Shown here one piece after another: positions 46,811 through 58,552 of a stretch of 64,000 bases of DNA. The notes below the pieces were generated by a model. That model was not told the DNA's origin. It saw nothing but the letters and a program-made list of their open reading frames with translations, and searched no databases. The stretch lies in contig JANTQF010000124.1 of NCBI GenBank assembly GCA_032988165.1, positions 1-64,000 of the forward strand, given 5' to 3'. The translations under genes and the position numbers were made by a program. Origin of the DNA: Emmonsiellopsis sp. PD_33 (Eukaryota > Ascomycota > Eurotiomycetes > Onygenales > Ajellomycetaceae). Numbering within the stretch: position 1 is the first letter of the stretch; each line of letters starts with the position of its first letter.

Positions 46811-49006
46811 ATGAATATCGCATTGTCGCTCAGAGTCGGGCGACGTGGTCGATCTCCTATTATCTCCTCTCCCTTTCCGTCTCAAGTTTTCCGATGTAGA
46901 TTTCATGTATGTTTATCCCATGATTTGGATTTTGCTTGGTATTGTTGTTTATTAGAGCTAATTGGCACAGAACGATGGACGAAGTAGGCTTTCCGGCTTC
47001 TGGGTTCCTGGCGGCGGAATCGCGGATAAAAAAGTAAAAGAAGGTATGCAGACTCCGACAATTGTCCAAATCCCAGGCTAATATTCTATTTAGTAGATGC
47101 AAATAATTTATTGGTTACGGCTGGTTTTCTCCGTCAGGTGAGATAGATTAGCGTCAAGCTTTCTTTCACCAACTTACCTTTGATAGGTGTATTCAGGGGT
47201 ATTTCATATGCTCCCTTTGGGGCTTCGGGTACAAGAGAAACTAGAGCGTTTAATCGATAAGCATATGCGTTCACTGGGTAACTTTTATCGATCCCTCTAC
47301 TACTTTGTCTGGTCATATATTAACTCCGTTAAAGGCGCATCAAAGGTATCCTTGTCATCCCTATCCTCGCAAGCTTTGTGGGAAAAGTCAGGGAGACTAC
47401 ACAAGGATTCAGAGGTATTCCATGAACTCTTACCGAAGTTTGATCGAAATTTCAAGCTAAAGATTCTATCTAGCTTTTTAAGTTTCAAGATAGAAAGGAA
47501 GCGCGATTCCTTCTTGCCCCAACCCATGAGGAGGAAATCACTTCCTTGGTGGGAGGAATAGTAAGCTCGTATAGGGATCTTCCAATACGGTTATATCAAA
47601 TCTGTGAGTATTTATCTACCGTTATATTACTATATGTCATTAATAACCTATCCCAAAAAATCATAGCTAGGAAATATCGGGATGAGCCAAGGCCGCGACA
47701 AGGATTACTTCGCGGGAGAGAGTTCATAATGAAAGATCTCTATACCTTCGACTATACCGTGGAGAACGCAATGAACACGTATAATTCTGTCAAAGAAGCA
47801 TACGTACGGCTTTTCGATGAGCTGAAACTTCCTTATCTTGTGGCTAATGCAGACTCTGGTAATATGGGAGGAAGCTTAAGCCACGAGTTCCATATTCCGA
47901 GCTCAAAAGGCGAAGACACCATAATAAGCTGTTCAAGCTGTGGCTATGTACACAATGAGGAGCTCTCCGACATCAAAGCCTACAATTTCCTTCCCCAGTC
48001 GGTTAAAGAGTCAATAGAAAAGAATGCCATCGGTCTGGGCGACCATCAGGCGCCAGCAATCTCTACTGATGTGTGGACGAGCATTTCGAAGGATGGAAAA
48101 ACTCTTGTTAGAATACTCTATCCGAAATACCTGATACAAAAGGGCCACTCGGAACCGGTTGAGCGAAGAGTGAGCTCCCATGCAGCCAAGACAATCGCTC
48201 GTTTGATGGGTATCGATCTGGATACGGGTATAAAGAACCCATTAGCAAAATGGGAGGCTATAGCCAACCAAACCCAACAACAGTCGACGGAAAAACAAAA
48301 CCTTCCTACTATTCTTGACATCTATGACTACCGCGTACGGCCTTATGACCATCCTCCGACCTTTGGACTTGGGGAAATTAAGGAGTCGGCGCAATACACA
48401 GCAGTCCACCAACATCCGGGCACCGGAGAAAACCTCAACCTTCTTAGCCCCATCTCCGGAGATCAGTGTGCCAAGTGCGGCGAACATGCAGTGAAAACCG
48501 ATACCGCCATCGAGCTCGCGCATACATTCCACCTTGGCACTCGGTATAGCAATCTTCTTAACGCATCCGTAACACCCTCGGGCTCGACAACCAAGGTTCC
48601 TTTAGAAATGGGATGCCACGGTATTGGCGTTTCGCGGATGATTTCCGCCGTGGTGGACACTATATCCGATTCCAAGGGGCTCAATTGGCCAAGGGTCATT
48701 GCACCCTTTGAGGCTGTGATTGTGCCGGGTCCGGGGTTGGAGAAGGAAGCAGAAAAGATCTACGATGCCCTTACGGAAGAACAATCCGGCGCCATCGATG
48801 CTTTAATAGATGATAGAGAGAAGAAGCTAGCGTGGAAACTCATAGACGCAGACTTGATCGGATATCCAGTCAAAATAATCGTTGGGAAGGCGTGGAAATC
48901 AGATGGCAAGGTGGAGGTTCAATGCCGACGATTGAACAATCTTTGCGAGACCGTGCCGCTTGAGAATTTGCATGCTTATGTCTCGTCACTGCTGCAGAAG
49001 CTCTAG
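46811..49006 (+). CDS. Mitochondrial prolyl-tRNA synthetase, bacterial type
   Basis: Seven exons: 46811-46906, 46971-47043, 47094-47137, 47187-47277, 47335-47414, 47483-47603, 47667-49006; 614 aa. It charges mitochondrial tRNA-Pro. The first exon is an Arg-rich presequence (MNIALSLRVGRRGRSPIISS). Then RSRLSGFWVPGGG, TAGFLRQVYSGVFHMLPLGL, KLERLIDKHMRSLGASKVSL, class II motif 2 region FLLAPTHEEEIT and YRDEPRPRQGLLRGREFIMKD, a central insertion flanked by CSSCGYVHNEE and CAKCGEH, then motif 3 MGCHGIGVSRMI and a short anticodon-binding part (ALIDDREKKLAWKLIDADLIG). Small exons 2-5 were placed by matching this order; junction phases agree throughout. It corresponds in type to yeast Aim10. Confidence 0.92.
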
Positions 49007-49470
49007 CGACCAATGGCTTGGGGTTTTGACCTTGTCATTCTCGTTTGCTGTACTATATCATGGGGGGGTTGGGGTTGGGAGTTTTCTATTTGGATTTAGC
49101 GAAATTCACATGTAACTGTACCATGCTGTGTATTATTTTCCCACTAGTTATTTCACTTGGTATAATGTTACCTTTCAATTACCTTTCAACATACGTTCGT
49201 CCTTCAAAGAATTATGGTTGATGTGTGCGTGTGAATAATTCTGCCTGTCTCCGTACCTGGCGGAAGATTGGTTATTGCGGCTATTTCCACGCCACAACTT
49301 AAACCGTGATGTCAATCCAAACCAACTTGACTCCACAAGATATCAACAAATAATAACCGCACACCACACCACGATCGGACCCCGAATAGACCGGGAAACG
49401 GTTAACTAACTCCTCTATTACCGTACTCCCGCTTCTTCCCCCAATCCCTGATCTCCACCAAAAGCAAACC
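49007..49470. other. Intergenic, tandem genes
   Basis: 3' region of ProRS and promoter of prefoldin subunit 5. No coding evidence. Confidence 0.5.
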
Positions 49471-50382
49471 ATGTCCTCACAACCCTCCGCAGAGGCCGGC
49501 GGTGCCCCTCCAGGAGCCGGTTCGTTGAATCCACTCCCAATCTCCTCTGCGCTGCCAACTCTCCCCTCCTAAAGCCTACGGAAAGAAACCCCTCTTATGT
49601 CCAAACCTATCACTAACAATCCAAACCCTCCCCAGTTGACATCGCAACCCTCTCCGCCCCCCAACTCCGCGCCCTCCAATCCCGCCTCTCCTCCGAGCTC
49701 GAACACCTCACAAGCTCGCACGCAAAGCTGCGAAACGCCCAGTTGAAATTCCGCGATTGCATCCGGTCGATAAACGATGGGCTAGTTGCGGGAGACGATA
49801 AGAAGAGCAATGAGATCCTCGTCCCGCTGACGACCTCGCTTTATGTCAAGGGGACATTGTCGGATCGGAAGAATGTGATTGTGGATGTTGGGACGGGGTT
49901 TTATGTTGAAAAGGTATGATTTATTACTATATCCATTCGGGCAGTTAAATGAAGAGAAAGGAAGGGAATATAAACGATATGAAGAAGGGATGGGGGAACT
50001 GGCTTGCAGTGATATCAAAATAGTCCTTTTAAACTGACTATATTTCCCTTCCAACCTCCGCAGACAACCACAAAAGCAATCGCATTTTACAACGCCAAAG
50101 TCGACGAACTCAACGCGAACCTGCGCGAGCTGGAGAAGGTCGTTCAAGCCAAAAGCACGAACCTACGAGTAGTCGAGGACGGTACGTTGGCACCCACCCC
50201 CAAACCACAACGCTTATCTTCCATTTCCCCTCCAGTTGAACAGCCCTATTATTCGTTTACAAGTCGAGTCTAACATATAATGCCATTTTGAAAAACGCAT
50301 AGTTCTCCACCAAAAGATCCTTAGCGGCGAAGCTGGTGCCGCAGCCGGACCATCCAGGGCGGGCGGAGGCGGGGATGCTTAA
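49471..50382 (+). CDS. GIM5: Prefoldin subunit 5
   Basis: Exons 49471-49519, 49636-49913, 50064-50181, 50303-50382; 174 aa. It is an alpha-type subunit of the hexameric prefoldin chaperone that passes actin and tubulin to CCT. Two coiled coils flank a beta-hairpin core: LSAPQLRALQSRLSSELEHL and LRNAQLKFRDCIRSIN, then ILVPLTTSLYVKGTLSD and VIVDVGTGFYVEK, then KAIAFYNAKVDELNANLRELEKV. The C-terminus ends in a Gly/Ala-rich tail. Length and order match the family. Confidence 0.95.
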
Positions 50383-51164
50383 ATTACCTAGAAAACTGGG
50401 AGTGGTCCGATCTCAGGCAAATCCCCCTTACCTACCTACTTTCTCCACTTAACCTGTACTTCGACGACTGTTATATTGTCAGTTGAATTGAACGGGCTAT
50501 TCCATGCATGTAAATATGCCGTTTTGTTTTCTGCCGATAGCAGGCAAAAAAACAACCGGCCCCCCTTTCCTCATTTTCTTCCTTGGGTTTATATATCATC
50601 CACGGTTTTTATTTAGGGAATAAGGATCTAAAAAGATTATGGGTTAATAAATGACCGTGCGAGAAATTTTTGTTCTCCATCTTTCGTCAGTGACTTGACT
50701 CAGCTAGAGGGGGGAAGTGGCGGTAGGAATCTTTCTTTTCTTGTCTGGGCGGTTGATACTGCCAATATAGTGAGAATGTAAACCTGACAGCAGACATGAC
50801 TTGCCCCTCCCCCCGCATCTATCATCGAATAACAATATTAACGCGAAAATAATTACCATGCATTGCTAAACTAGGAACCGATATTACGCTATCTCACTTT
50901 AACCATGTAGCTTGTCCACTGAGTGGTGAAAGAGCGCAAAGTTCAAGATCCGCCCGGATGATTTGTGAAAATCGAGTATTAGACAGGTCATAAAAAAAGA
51001 CTGCAAATGAACCAATGAGGGAAAAAAAAACAAATCCATCAAATAAACCAGTCTCCGTTGCCGTGATTGAATCATCCCGGATCCCACAAGTTCGCTTGAG
51101 ACGTGTTTGTCTGAGTAGGAGGAAAAATCAGGTCCGGCTCCAACACCATCAGTAGCCCAAGGCC
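50383..51164. other. Intergenic, convergent 3' ends
   Basis: Spacer between the prefoldin gene and the leftward 666-aa gene. Short frames on the minus strand (about 50900-51160) have no features. Nothing called. Confidence 0.5.
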
Positions 51165-53554
51165 TCATGAGCTAACCACCTTCGCCCAGCTCATCTTTGG
51201 ACCATTCTTCATACCCTGAGGCTGTTGAGTGCTTCTCATGCTCGTGAAAGGATTTTCGACTACCCTTTCCAAACCGCTATCCTTCCTCTCAGGGGCCAAA
51301 ACATGCGCGATTTGGTTGACGATATAGATGAACTTGTTGAACCCGGCATTGTCCTCCGTCGGGCCAGAGTCATCATCGCATGGGAAGAAGGAATTAAGGC
51401 TGGCATTCCAGTCTGCGGTATTGCCGGCGCGGATATCGCCATTTTTCCCGAGTTGGTTATCCCACTCCAGGCTGAAAATGGATGCCCCCCAAGTCGTTAT
51501 TGGCTTCTCAGTCATTTGGTTAACCCTGGTGACACCCATATTGCCAGGTTTGGCTCGATAGTAGGTGTCATAGCGCGCAAGCTCGAAAACGTATTCGGTG
51601 CCCGTAACTCGATATCTAAGTGCTGTCTTCTCCGTAAGCTTGTCAACACGGACACTATCAGAAAAGGTGACCCGCTGTCCTACTATCCCACGCAGGCCAT
51701 CGCTAGGACCGTTCTGGAATTGGATGGAGTGAGCAAAACCTTTGAGGGATTGCTCAATGCTAGACGATTCTTGGAAGTCGAGTGCCTTGATTTCTATCTG
51801 CCAATCAGATCTACCTAGCGGTTAGTCAAAGCGAAAAGGGTTGGTTTGGGGAGTGCATACTTTTCAAAATCAACGACACCAATTTGGAGGGGTGGGCGTT
51901 TGTCGTTCCCATGAAGCCTTACCCACCGCCTCTCTGAAACCTCAAACATATTAGAACCCCTTGACTGCTTAAATTGGGCTTCGAGGCGAAGAAGTGAATC
52001 ATCATTGTCCCTGAATTCAAAGTTTACGGCATAGAGCGGTTTAGTATCTTCGAGGCGCTCGACGTTGCAATCAAATGGGGAGAGGATATCTGATGCCTGG
52101 GAGCATCGAGTAATCAGATCGCCGTCCTTATACTTGAAGTCCAGGCTGTGAGGAGGAGATATTAGCATATGTTCCAACACAAACTAGGAGAGCCATACCC
52201 ATGGATCAGATGCCCCTTTGTCCTAGAATTGAACAGCATAGTGCGAAATTCTTCAAATGAATACCGTGGGTTCGAATCGGCAGGGACACGATATTCATCA
52301 AGAAGGAAAGTGCCAAAATTTACGCGCATCCGTACATAGCCCTCGATGAACCGTGAACCGTGGAGGGATTGACCGACGGAATTACGCAAACGACTTTCGT
52401 TCTCCAAACAAAGCAGGTTCCTTCTATCTCGACTGACAGCCAATCCATGCTCGTCCATGCGCCCACCGAAAATCTTGGGTGCGCCACAAATGGCTCTGCT
52501 CCCTGGCTCGTAGCATTTAATTATGCCTACTTGGGCATTTGCGATGTTTACCGGAGGCATCTGGACAAGATACAATTTTGTCTGAGTAGCGAGGAGTTTG
52601 CACCATTTTGCCCGAAATCGACGGACTATTTCGACGATATTGGCATGGTTATCACCATCAACGCGAATGTACCCCATGGACTCATCATAGGTGTAGATAT
52701 GATAACCAAATTCGTCCCGAATTGGGTCAAGATCTTTCAAGTCTGCTCCAAGAGATTCTTCCAGTGGAAACTCGTCCACTGGCCAGAGAAATATCATCTA
52801 AAAGCATAGGGTTAGAGACTCGACGTGAGTAAGAGCCCACAGGAAACTTACCGTCTCAGCGAATCTTTTTGACGGATCGGGCTTGTGCCTCAGCATCTGC
52901 AGCTGCACCCGACGCCATTCGGTCACGTCCAGGCGATTGTTCTTGGCCGTAGAGTAGGAAGGGGTTTTGGCGAACTTATCAGCGTTTCTACTGCGTGTTT
53001 CTAAGAAATACAATTAGCACTATTGCCGATTATCGTTGCATCATAGTCACTTACCGTAATCGGGCTTGTCAGCTATATTATCCATCACCTTGCCACTCTG
53101 ATATCGTGGACGGGCACTGTTGGCGTGGTTTCCTCCGGATACGACATTGGCACCACCGCGTCCCCTAACCCAGACAGGCATCCCCCTACCATTATGGGTG
53201 GCGTTCCGTCCTCGAGGCAGGGCAGGAGGTTCCCGAGTGAGAGCAGAGGAATCTACAGCACTTAGTTTTCACTTTTGTCAAAGACTTCACTCAAAAACGT
53301 ACCCCATTGCTGCGGCGCGCTTGGTTGGTTGCGTATGGGAGGAGGGTTGTTTGGTTCGAGTAGATCAGTTATCTGCTCATCGGGGAGCCATTCTAAAGAA
53401 AGTCAGTGAGATTCCAGGATCTAGATCGGGGGAAACCCAAGCCAGGGCTAGGGCAGCATGGTTACCCCGTGCTCCGGTTAGTTCGTAACTATGTCGATGT
53501 TAGCTGGCAAAATAGTGACCACGACAATGTCAATATGTCTCACTTAGTATCCAT
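51165..53554 (-). CDS. Uncharacterised fungal protein, 666 aa
   Basis: Eight exons: 53554-53544, 53488-53466, 53392-53303, 53251-53054, 53000-52852, 52797-52199, 52145-51861, 51810-51165. The first two exons are 11 and 23 nt, giving MDTNYELTGAREWLPDEQIT; they rest on frame and splice borders only. Residues ~55-105 carry Arg/Gly-rich sequence (LPRGRNATHNGRGMPVWVRG). The middle reads MIFLWPVDEFPLEESLG, then IRVDGDNHANIVEIVRRFRAKW and LATQTKLYLVQMPP, which recall KH-like RNA-binding helices followed by the domain described in fungal KH proteins. The C-terminal half is alpha/beta with many aromatic residues (WVRLHGNDKRPPLQIGVVDFE). RNA binding is inference; function unknown. All phases agree over eight exons, which is good evidence of a real gene. 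Confidence 0.72.
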
Positions 53555-54506
53555 GGTTTCATCCCGAGAAGCAGAGTTTGGGTGTATTTGACGGCAGCTC
53601 GATAGCAACGCGTTCGATGTTCTGGAGCTATGGTACTGGGGAATATAGGAGGGCTTGTTGCCAGGTTGAAAAGAGAGATGGTGAAGGGGAGAGAGAGAGA
53701 GAGAGAGAGAGAACGCGACGAGGTCAAAACAGAAGCCGCAGTGACTAAGCTGCAGTTTAGACGGACAGCCACAACTAGTCAAGTAGTTGAGGACGAAGGA
53801 CAAGAGGGCGTCTCCTATTACTTCCTCAGTGAATATCCATTCCGGCAGAAGTGATATGCTCGGGATGACAAAACAGATTATATAGAGAAGAAAGAAGACA
53901 CAAACTGCAATGTTTGTGGCCAGATGGATAGCTGCAGACGGATTGCTCCCTACATAACCCTCCCAGCCATCCGAGACTGTTCCTGCCAGCAAACAGAAAG
54001 CAATCAATAATCAAAGACGGGCAGCAGAGACCCGTGGATGCAGAAAATAGCAGAATGGAACTATTCAATGGCGGCAACAGAGAATGTGGACTGTTCCTAC
54101 ACGCATCTTCTATCATACTAGTAGTACGGAACGAACGAGCGGGAGAGCGGGAGACAATCCCTTCATTTCTTAGAATACCAGAATAACAATATAAACTTGC
54201 AGCAGATAAAAAGAGGCATCCAGCATGCCCATTGCCGCCATGGTGATATTGGTGATAATTGCTGCTCCATCGATCTATGAAATCGACGCTGGACGTTTTG
54301 ATATCCGGAGCCCGGAGCATTGATAATCCGCGCCACCAATCACCGTCGCGCTTAGCTAAGCAGCATATCCGCATCACCTCCAAACATCAAAAGCCATCCC
54401 GAACACCCCCAAGCTCCCTCCCGCCCATTCCCTCCGCCAATCGCGCTCCGCCGTCCCGAATCTCCTTCCAATCCCTCCGGCCCTGCAAGACGCATAAACC
54501 GCCGCC
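53555..54506. other. Intergenic, divergent promoters, GA repeat
   Basis: Shared upstream region of the 666-aa gene and the NDUFA8 gene. A GA dinucleotide run occupies about 53688-53712. The segment 54400-54500 is C-rich and forms the NDUFA8 leader. No gene seen. Confidence 0.5.
53688..53712. repeat. (GA)n microsatellite
   Basis: About twelve GA units without interruption, in the spacer between divergent genes. Confidence 0.9.
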
Positions 54507-55274
54507 ATGTCGGGGAGCCGCGAAGCCAAGTATGCCGCTCAATCCCTCCCCCAACCTCCAACCACACGCCCAAAGACACTGGCTAACCATGATATGTTTC
54601 CAGGTTCAACCAGCATGTGCTGATCGACACGACGCCTATGCCCGATGACATCCCTAAGGTCAAGGAGATCGGTGCCACATCTGCGCCCTTGATGAGCGCT
54701 TCATATTTCATCGGCGACCGCTGCAAGGCGTACAATGACGACTACATGAAGTGCAAGACGGAGGCGAACGGCAAGGGCGAGATCGAGTGTCTGAAAGAGG
54801 GACGGAAGGTCACGCGGTGCGCGGCGAGTGTGTATGTTCTTCATATCTCCGGTTCCCCGCCCCCCGTTTGAGCTACGCTTGCGCTAGGAGGGACAAATGT
54901 GCTAAGCCAGAATGACGTTTAGGATCAAGGATATCAATGAGAACTGCTTCTCGCAATTCAAGGCGCATTGGGAGTGTCTGGAACAGAACAACCATCATCT
55001 ATGGCAATGTCGGAGACCGGAGAATGCGCTCAATACCTGCGTGTTTGAGAAACTTGTGCGTTTATATACTCCCCTCCGTTCCCCCTCCCCTAAGATTCCC
55101 CCCCCCCATTGCTGCTTTTCCTTCCCATAGCTTCTAGTGGATGGATAACTAATGACAATTTATCACGATTCACAGGGTCTGAAGAAAGAAATCCCCGATA
55201 CCCCCAAGGGCCAGACGCCCGTCCACCTCCGAAAGTCACAGATCTACGCCAACTACTCTGGCCCACAATACTAG
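54507..55274 (+). CDS. Complex I subunit NDUFA8 (twin CX9C)
   Basis: Exons 54507-54529, 54604-54831, 54923-55055, 55176-55274; 160 aa. It is an accessory subunit of mitochondrial NADH:ubiquinone oxidoreductase on the intermembrane-space side, imported by Mia40. Twin-Cys motifs are visible: GDRCKAYNDDYMKCKTEANG with CLKEGRKVTRC, then CFSQFKAHWECLEQNNHHLWQC and ENALNTCVFEKLGL. The N-terminus (MSGSREAKFNQHVLIDTTPM) and the tail (PVHLRKSQIYANYSGPQY) match fungal homologues. The Kozak context GCCGCCATG is strong. Confidence 0.93.
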
Positions 55275-55613
55275 AAATCTTTGTGCCTTAGAATACGAAA
55301 CAAAAAAAAAGAAAATCTGTTGTGTATTGTATATATATTAGTTCTTTTCCTATCCGTCCGTCATCCTTTTTTTTATCCGCGAAATGATCGCATGGTTCTC
55401 TGCATGCTGTTGTTGTCCTTTTGAATTCAACTCTATTTTATAACGTATCTTATAAAGACGTTGGCTTTATCTTTGCTTTAACTCTGCCGTTCCCACTCTC
55501 TCGCCCCAAATCAACGGCTACCCACTTGACCACCTTCCCGAACACTTAGCAAAGCAACGCGAATTCCGAAAACCCAAAGGTATCAACCCACCCTCACCAC
55601 CCTTCACTACAAT
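55275..55613. other. Intergenic, convergent 3' ends
   Basis: 3' flanks of NDUFA8 and the second thioesterase gene. Nothing else seen. Confidence 0.5.
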
Positions 55614-56966
55614 CTACAGCTTCGCCCCCGCCTTCCTCTCGCGCCACTCCTTCATCCGCGCCGCATACTCCGGCAACGCAGGCACATGCACCTTATGATG
55701 CTCCGCCGTGGCATACACCACCTTCCCATCCGGCGACTCCATCACGGCACCGATTAGTGCCATCGTTCGCCCGTGCTGGATCACCGTGGCGCGGATGCAG
55801 ATTGTTATGCCTGGAAAGGAATTTACGGGGTGTGTGAGAAGGGATTGAGGAATGTAGAGAGGAGTCAATACGAACCTATCGGTACAGCTTTTAGGTACGA
55901 GATGTTTAAAGAGCGGGTGACGCCGGCGAGGAATCTGGAAACACGAGTGAGTTAGTAGTTTTTGTTCGCGGGGCCCGGTTCAATGGAGAAGCTAGGTTGG
56001 TGTATTATGATATATGTGTATGTCGATGGATGACACTTACTCCCAATATCCCTCTCTAGAAATCGCATTCATGGAGATGGCTGTGCACATGTCTAGACAT
56101 CTCCCGATGTAAATATATTGTCGTTAATTCATCAATATCAGTCATATTGATGACAGGAGATGGATGGGAGGTGACACTATTCGTACCGAATATAACCCCA
56201 TATGCACCTCCATGCATAACGCCTACGCACCCCAACACAAGATTAGCTTAACAGCTCGTCACTTTCATGGGGTACCTAGTATCATAAGACGGGGGGCATC
56301 ATCCTGTTCCCTTTATTCATGAAAATGAACCAAACAAAACATACCATTCAGATTCCCCCAAAACTCCGTGACGGGAAGTTCCCACGTCGCGCCACCGGCG
56401 GGATTAGCTTCGATCAGACGCAGGTCTTGCATGAGTTGTTTGTCGTAGCCCTATCATTTTTGTATAAGTCCATTTTTTTTTCCGACGCAGGTCAATTTGC
56501 TTTGAATGATCGAATGTATTCAGACGGGAAAAAAGAAAGAAATTGGGTGGTCGTGTATTCCCTCTCTTTGAATATAGAGAGGGAGAGCAGGTAGTATATA
56601 TAGAGTGGGCGGGAGTGCATGGAACTAATAACTCACTTTGAAGTCCTTCTCGTCCATTATCTTCTTGTATCTGTAGATGTTTTGTTCGTCAGTTAAGTGT
56701 TTGACTAGATAGTTATGACATGATAGGTAGACACTCCTATCCAAAACGAGTATCCGTAACCATTCGAGTGAAATGGAGGAGGGTATCTGAGAGAATGGAT
56801 ATGCCCCCTTCTCTCCATTCCGCTTTTCCATGCATATGGATTAAGTGCTTAGGATATCGACGATATTGAATTGAATTGAATTGAAAAAGAATCTTAAGAC
56901 TTACACCTCACAAAACCACTCAATCGCCTCTCGCGCCTTGCGTTTCGATTCCTCATCGTATGCCAT
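55614..56966 (-). CDS. 4HBT (hotdog) thioesterase, THEM2/PaaI-like
   Basis: Seven exons: 56966-56905, 56670-56637, 56450-56345, 56222-56187, 56092-56041, 55934-55876, 55810-55614; 181 aa. Likely an acyl-CoA thioesterase. The catalytic block VMHGGAYGVIFDMCTAISMN is split over two tiny exons (36 and 52 nt), followed by FLAGVTRSLNISYLKAVPIG and ITICIRATVIQHGRTMALIGAVM, and a basic C-terminus. WELPVTEFWGNLNG precedes it. No targeting sequence is evident; the start (MAYDEESKRKAREAIEWFCEV) is the first ATG that opens the frame. Introns are large relative to exons (up to 234 nt). All phases agree. Substrate unknown. Confidence 0.85.
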
Positions 56967-57280
56967 ATTTTGTTCTTCTTCTTCTCCTTCTCCTTCTCCT
57001 TCCTCTAGCTTTCGCGTTCGTTTCCGTTTCCGTTTCCGACGGGGAACAATAATAGAGCTGTGTTGTAGGTATTCTAGTCGGATTAGATAGACGTATGTAT
57101 GCTGTATCAACTTATGAGGCAATTAATTATGCTTTTATATTATCGGCACGCAATTCGAAAACAAAAAAAGGGGATAGGAGGGATGTTAAGGGGACAATGG
57201 ATGGATGGATGGATGAATGGGAATAAATAAATAGCCGAGTTAACTAACTGGGAGGTTCAATTAGAGGTCGCTCGATTGAT

Positions 57281-57297
57281 ATAGGCAGGCAGGCAGG
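57281..57297. repeat. (GGCA)4 short tandem repeat
   Basis: Four units of GGCA followed by GCGGG in AT-rich spacer DNA. Confidence 0.8.
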
Positions 57298-58168
57298 CGG
57301 GTAACCAGTAGTTAACTGCTAGCTATGTATGGATGGGAGAGGTACGGAGTATGTAATGCAGAATACCATAAACCCCAGATGTATGCACTCATCAGCACAG
57401 AATTGCTTCTGCACATCTCCAGCTTAGGGCGAGCTCTACTGCCCCAGATGTGCAAGCTGCTTTTGGTGGGACGACGCTTGCTTGTTGGACCTCGGCCCTT
57501 GGTGGATTCTGGGCAGGGTTGGCTATCCGTGTCACGTGAGATATAGATCTCCTTCAGGGGCCGTTCTTCAATAATGTCAACTTTGAACATGTTTTTTGGG
57601 GGGGGTACGGATATCAGAGGTAGTTAATAAATGTCAAGCAAAAAGAAGAGAGGAGGGAAGAGGGGGTGATTTATTATCTATATCTATGTAATACATGTAA
57701 TTCTCAAACTATTATATAAACCTTTCGCCCCTTTCCTGGTTGTTCAACAGCCACTATGTAGTTAGTTAGCTAGGTAGTATGTAATCTTATATGTATGTTA
57801 TCGGTCGGGTCGGCAGAATGCTATCTCGGTGAGGGAACATCAGGAAAATACTCATATTTTAGTGCTGTTTGGCCTCACCGCCTTTTGGTCATGTGATTTA
57901 GGGGGGGTTCGGAGATATCATGGCGTAGGTAGGTGAAAGAGAAGAGGAGATGTTCAATTAATTCAACTATCTAAGATGGCAAATTTCATTATAACTCCTG
58001 GCATGTGATAGCTGGAGATCACAAAAATGAGAAAACCTAGCAGAATAGGTATAGAAAATCACTGAGATGATCAGAAGATAGTAGTATTATGATACAAGAA
58101 AAACATATAAAAAATCTATATATCTACAGGCAGGTGAGCAGGCAGGTTAGTAGGCAGGTTAGTATATA

Positions 58169-58216
58169 GGTTAGCAGGTTAGCAGGTTAGCAGGTTAGCA
58201 GGTTAGCAGGTTAGCA
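58169..58216. repeat. GGTTAGCA octamer repeat, six exact copies
   Basis: Six perfect head-to-tail copies of GGTTAGCA. Related GGTTAG and GGCAGGTTAG units extend left to about 58128. The repeat unit recalls the telomere motif TTAGGG but is not it. Confidence 0.92.
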
Positions 58217-58552
58217 GGTAGGTCAGTCACATAGGGGGCAGCACGCGGATGCGCGCCGCTGAAACCGTTTCTTGTATGTTATAATATGCCCTGATCTATC
58301 TGGTACAAATATGTGATATATATGTCTGTAAGTATGTCCATGTAATGTAATGCCAAATGACATGAAGCCGTGTATGTAATATGTATGTATGTGAGTCTCC
58401 AGCCGACCACCGCCCAAAGGAAGAAGTGATAAAAAGAAAAAAAGAAGAAGAAACAAAGGAAATAAAGAACATAGGAAAAGCCCATCCCAAAATAACAAAA
58501 AGAAAATGGCATCCATACCATATATATCAAATCACCTCCCCTCGTCTACCAT

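Larger units (their letters stand above)
56967..58552. other. Intergenic, repeat-rich, 1.5 kb
   Basis: Promoter of the thioesterase gene and 3' flank of the acyl-CoA-binding gene. It contains GGAT (57198-57214), GGCA (57281-57297) and GGTTAGCA (58169-58216) tandem repeats. A 92-codon minus frame at 57312-57590 has no features and is not called. Confidence 0.5.

Noticed and set aside
57312..57590. 92-codon minus-strand frame
   Set aside because: No homology features or splice partners; sits in repeat-rich spacer.
58169..58216. True telomere or chromosome end
   Set aside because: The octamer is GGTTAGCA, short, and flanked on both sides by ordinary genes.
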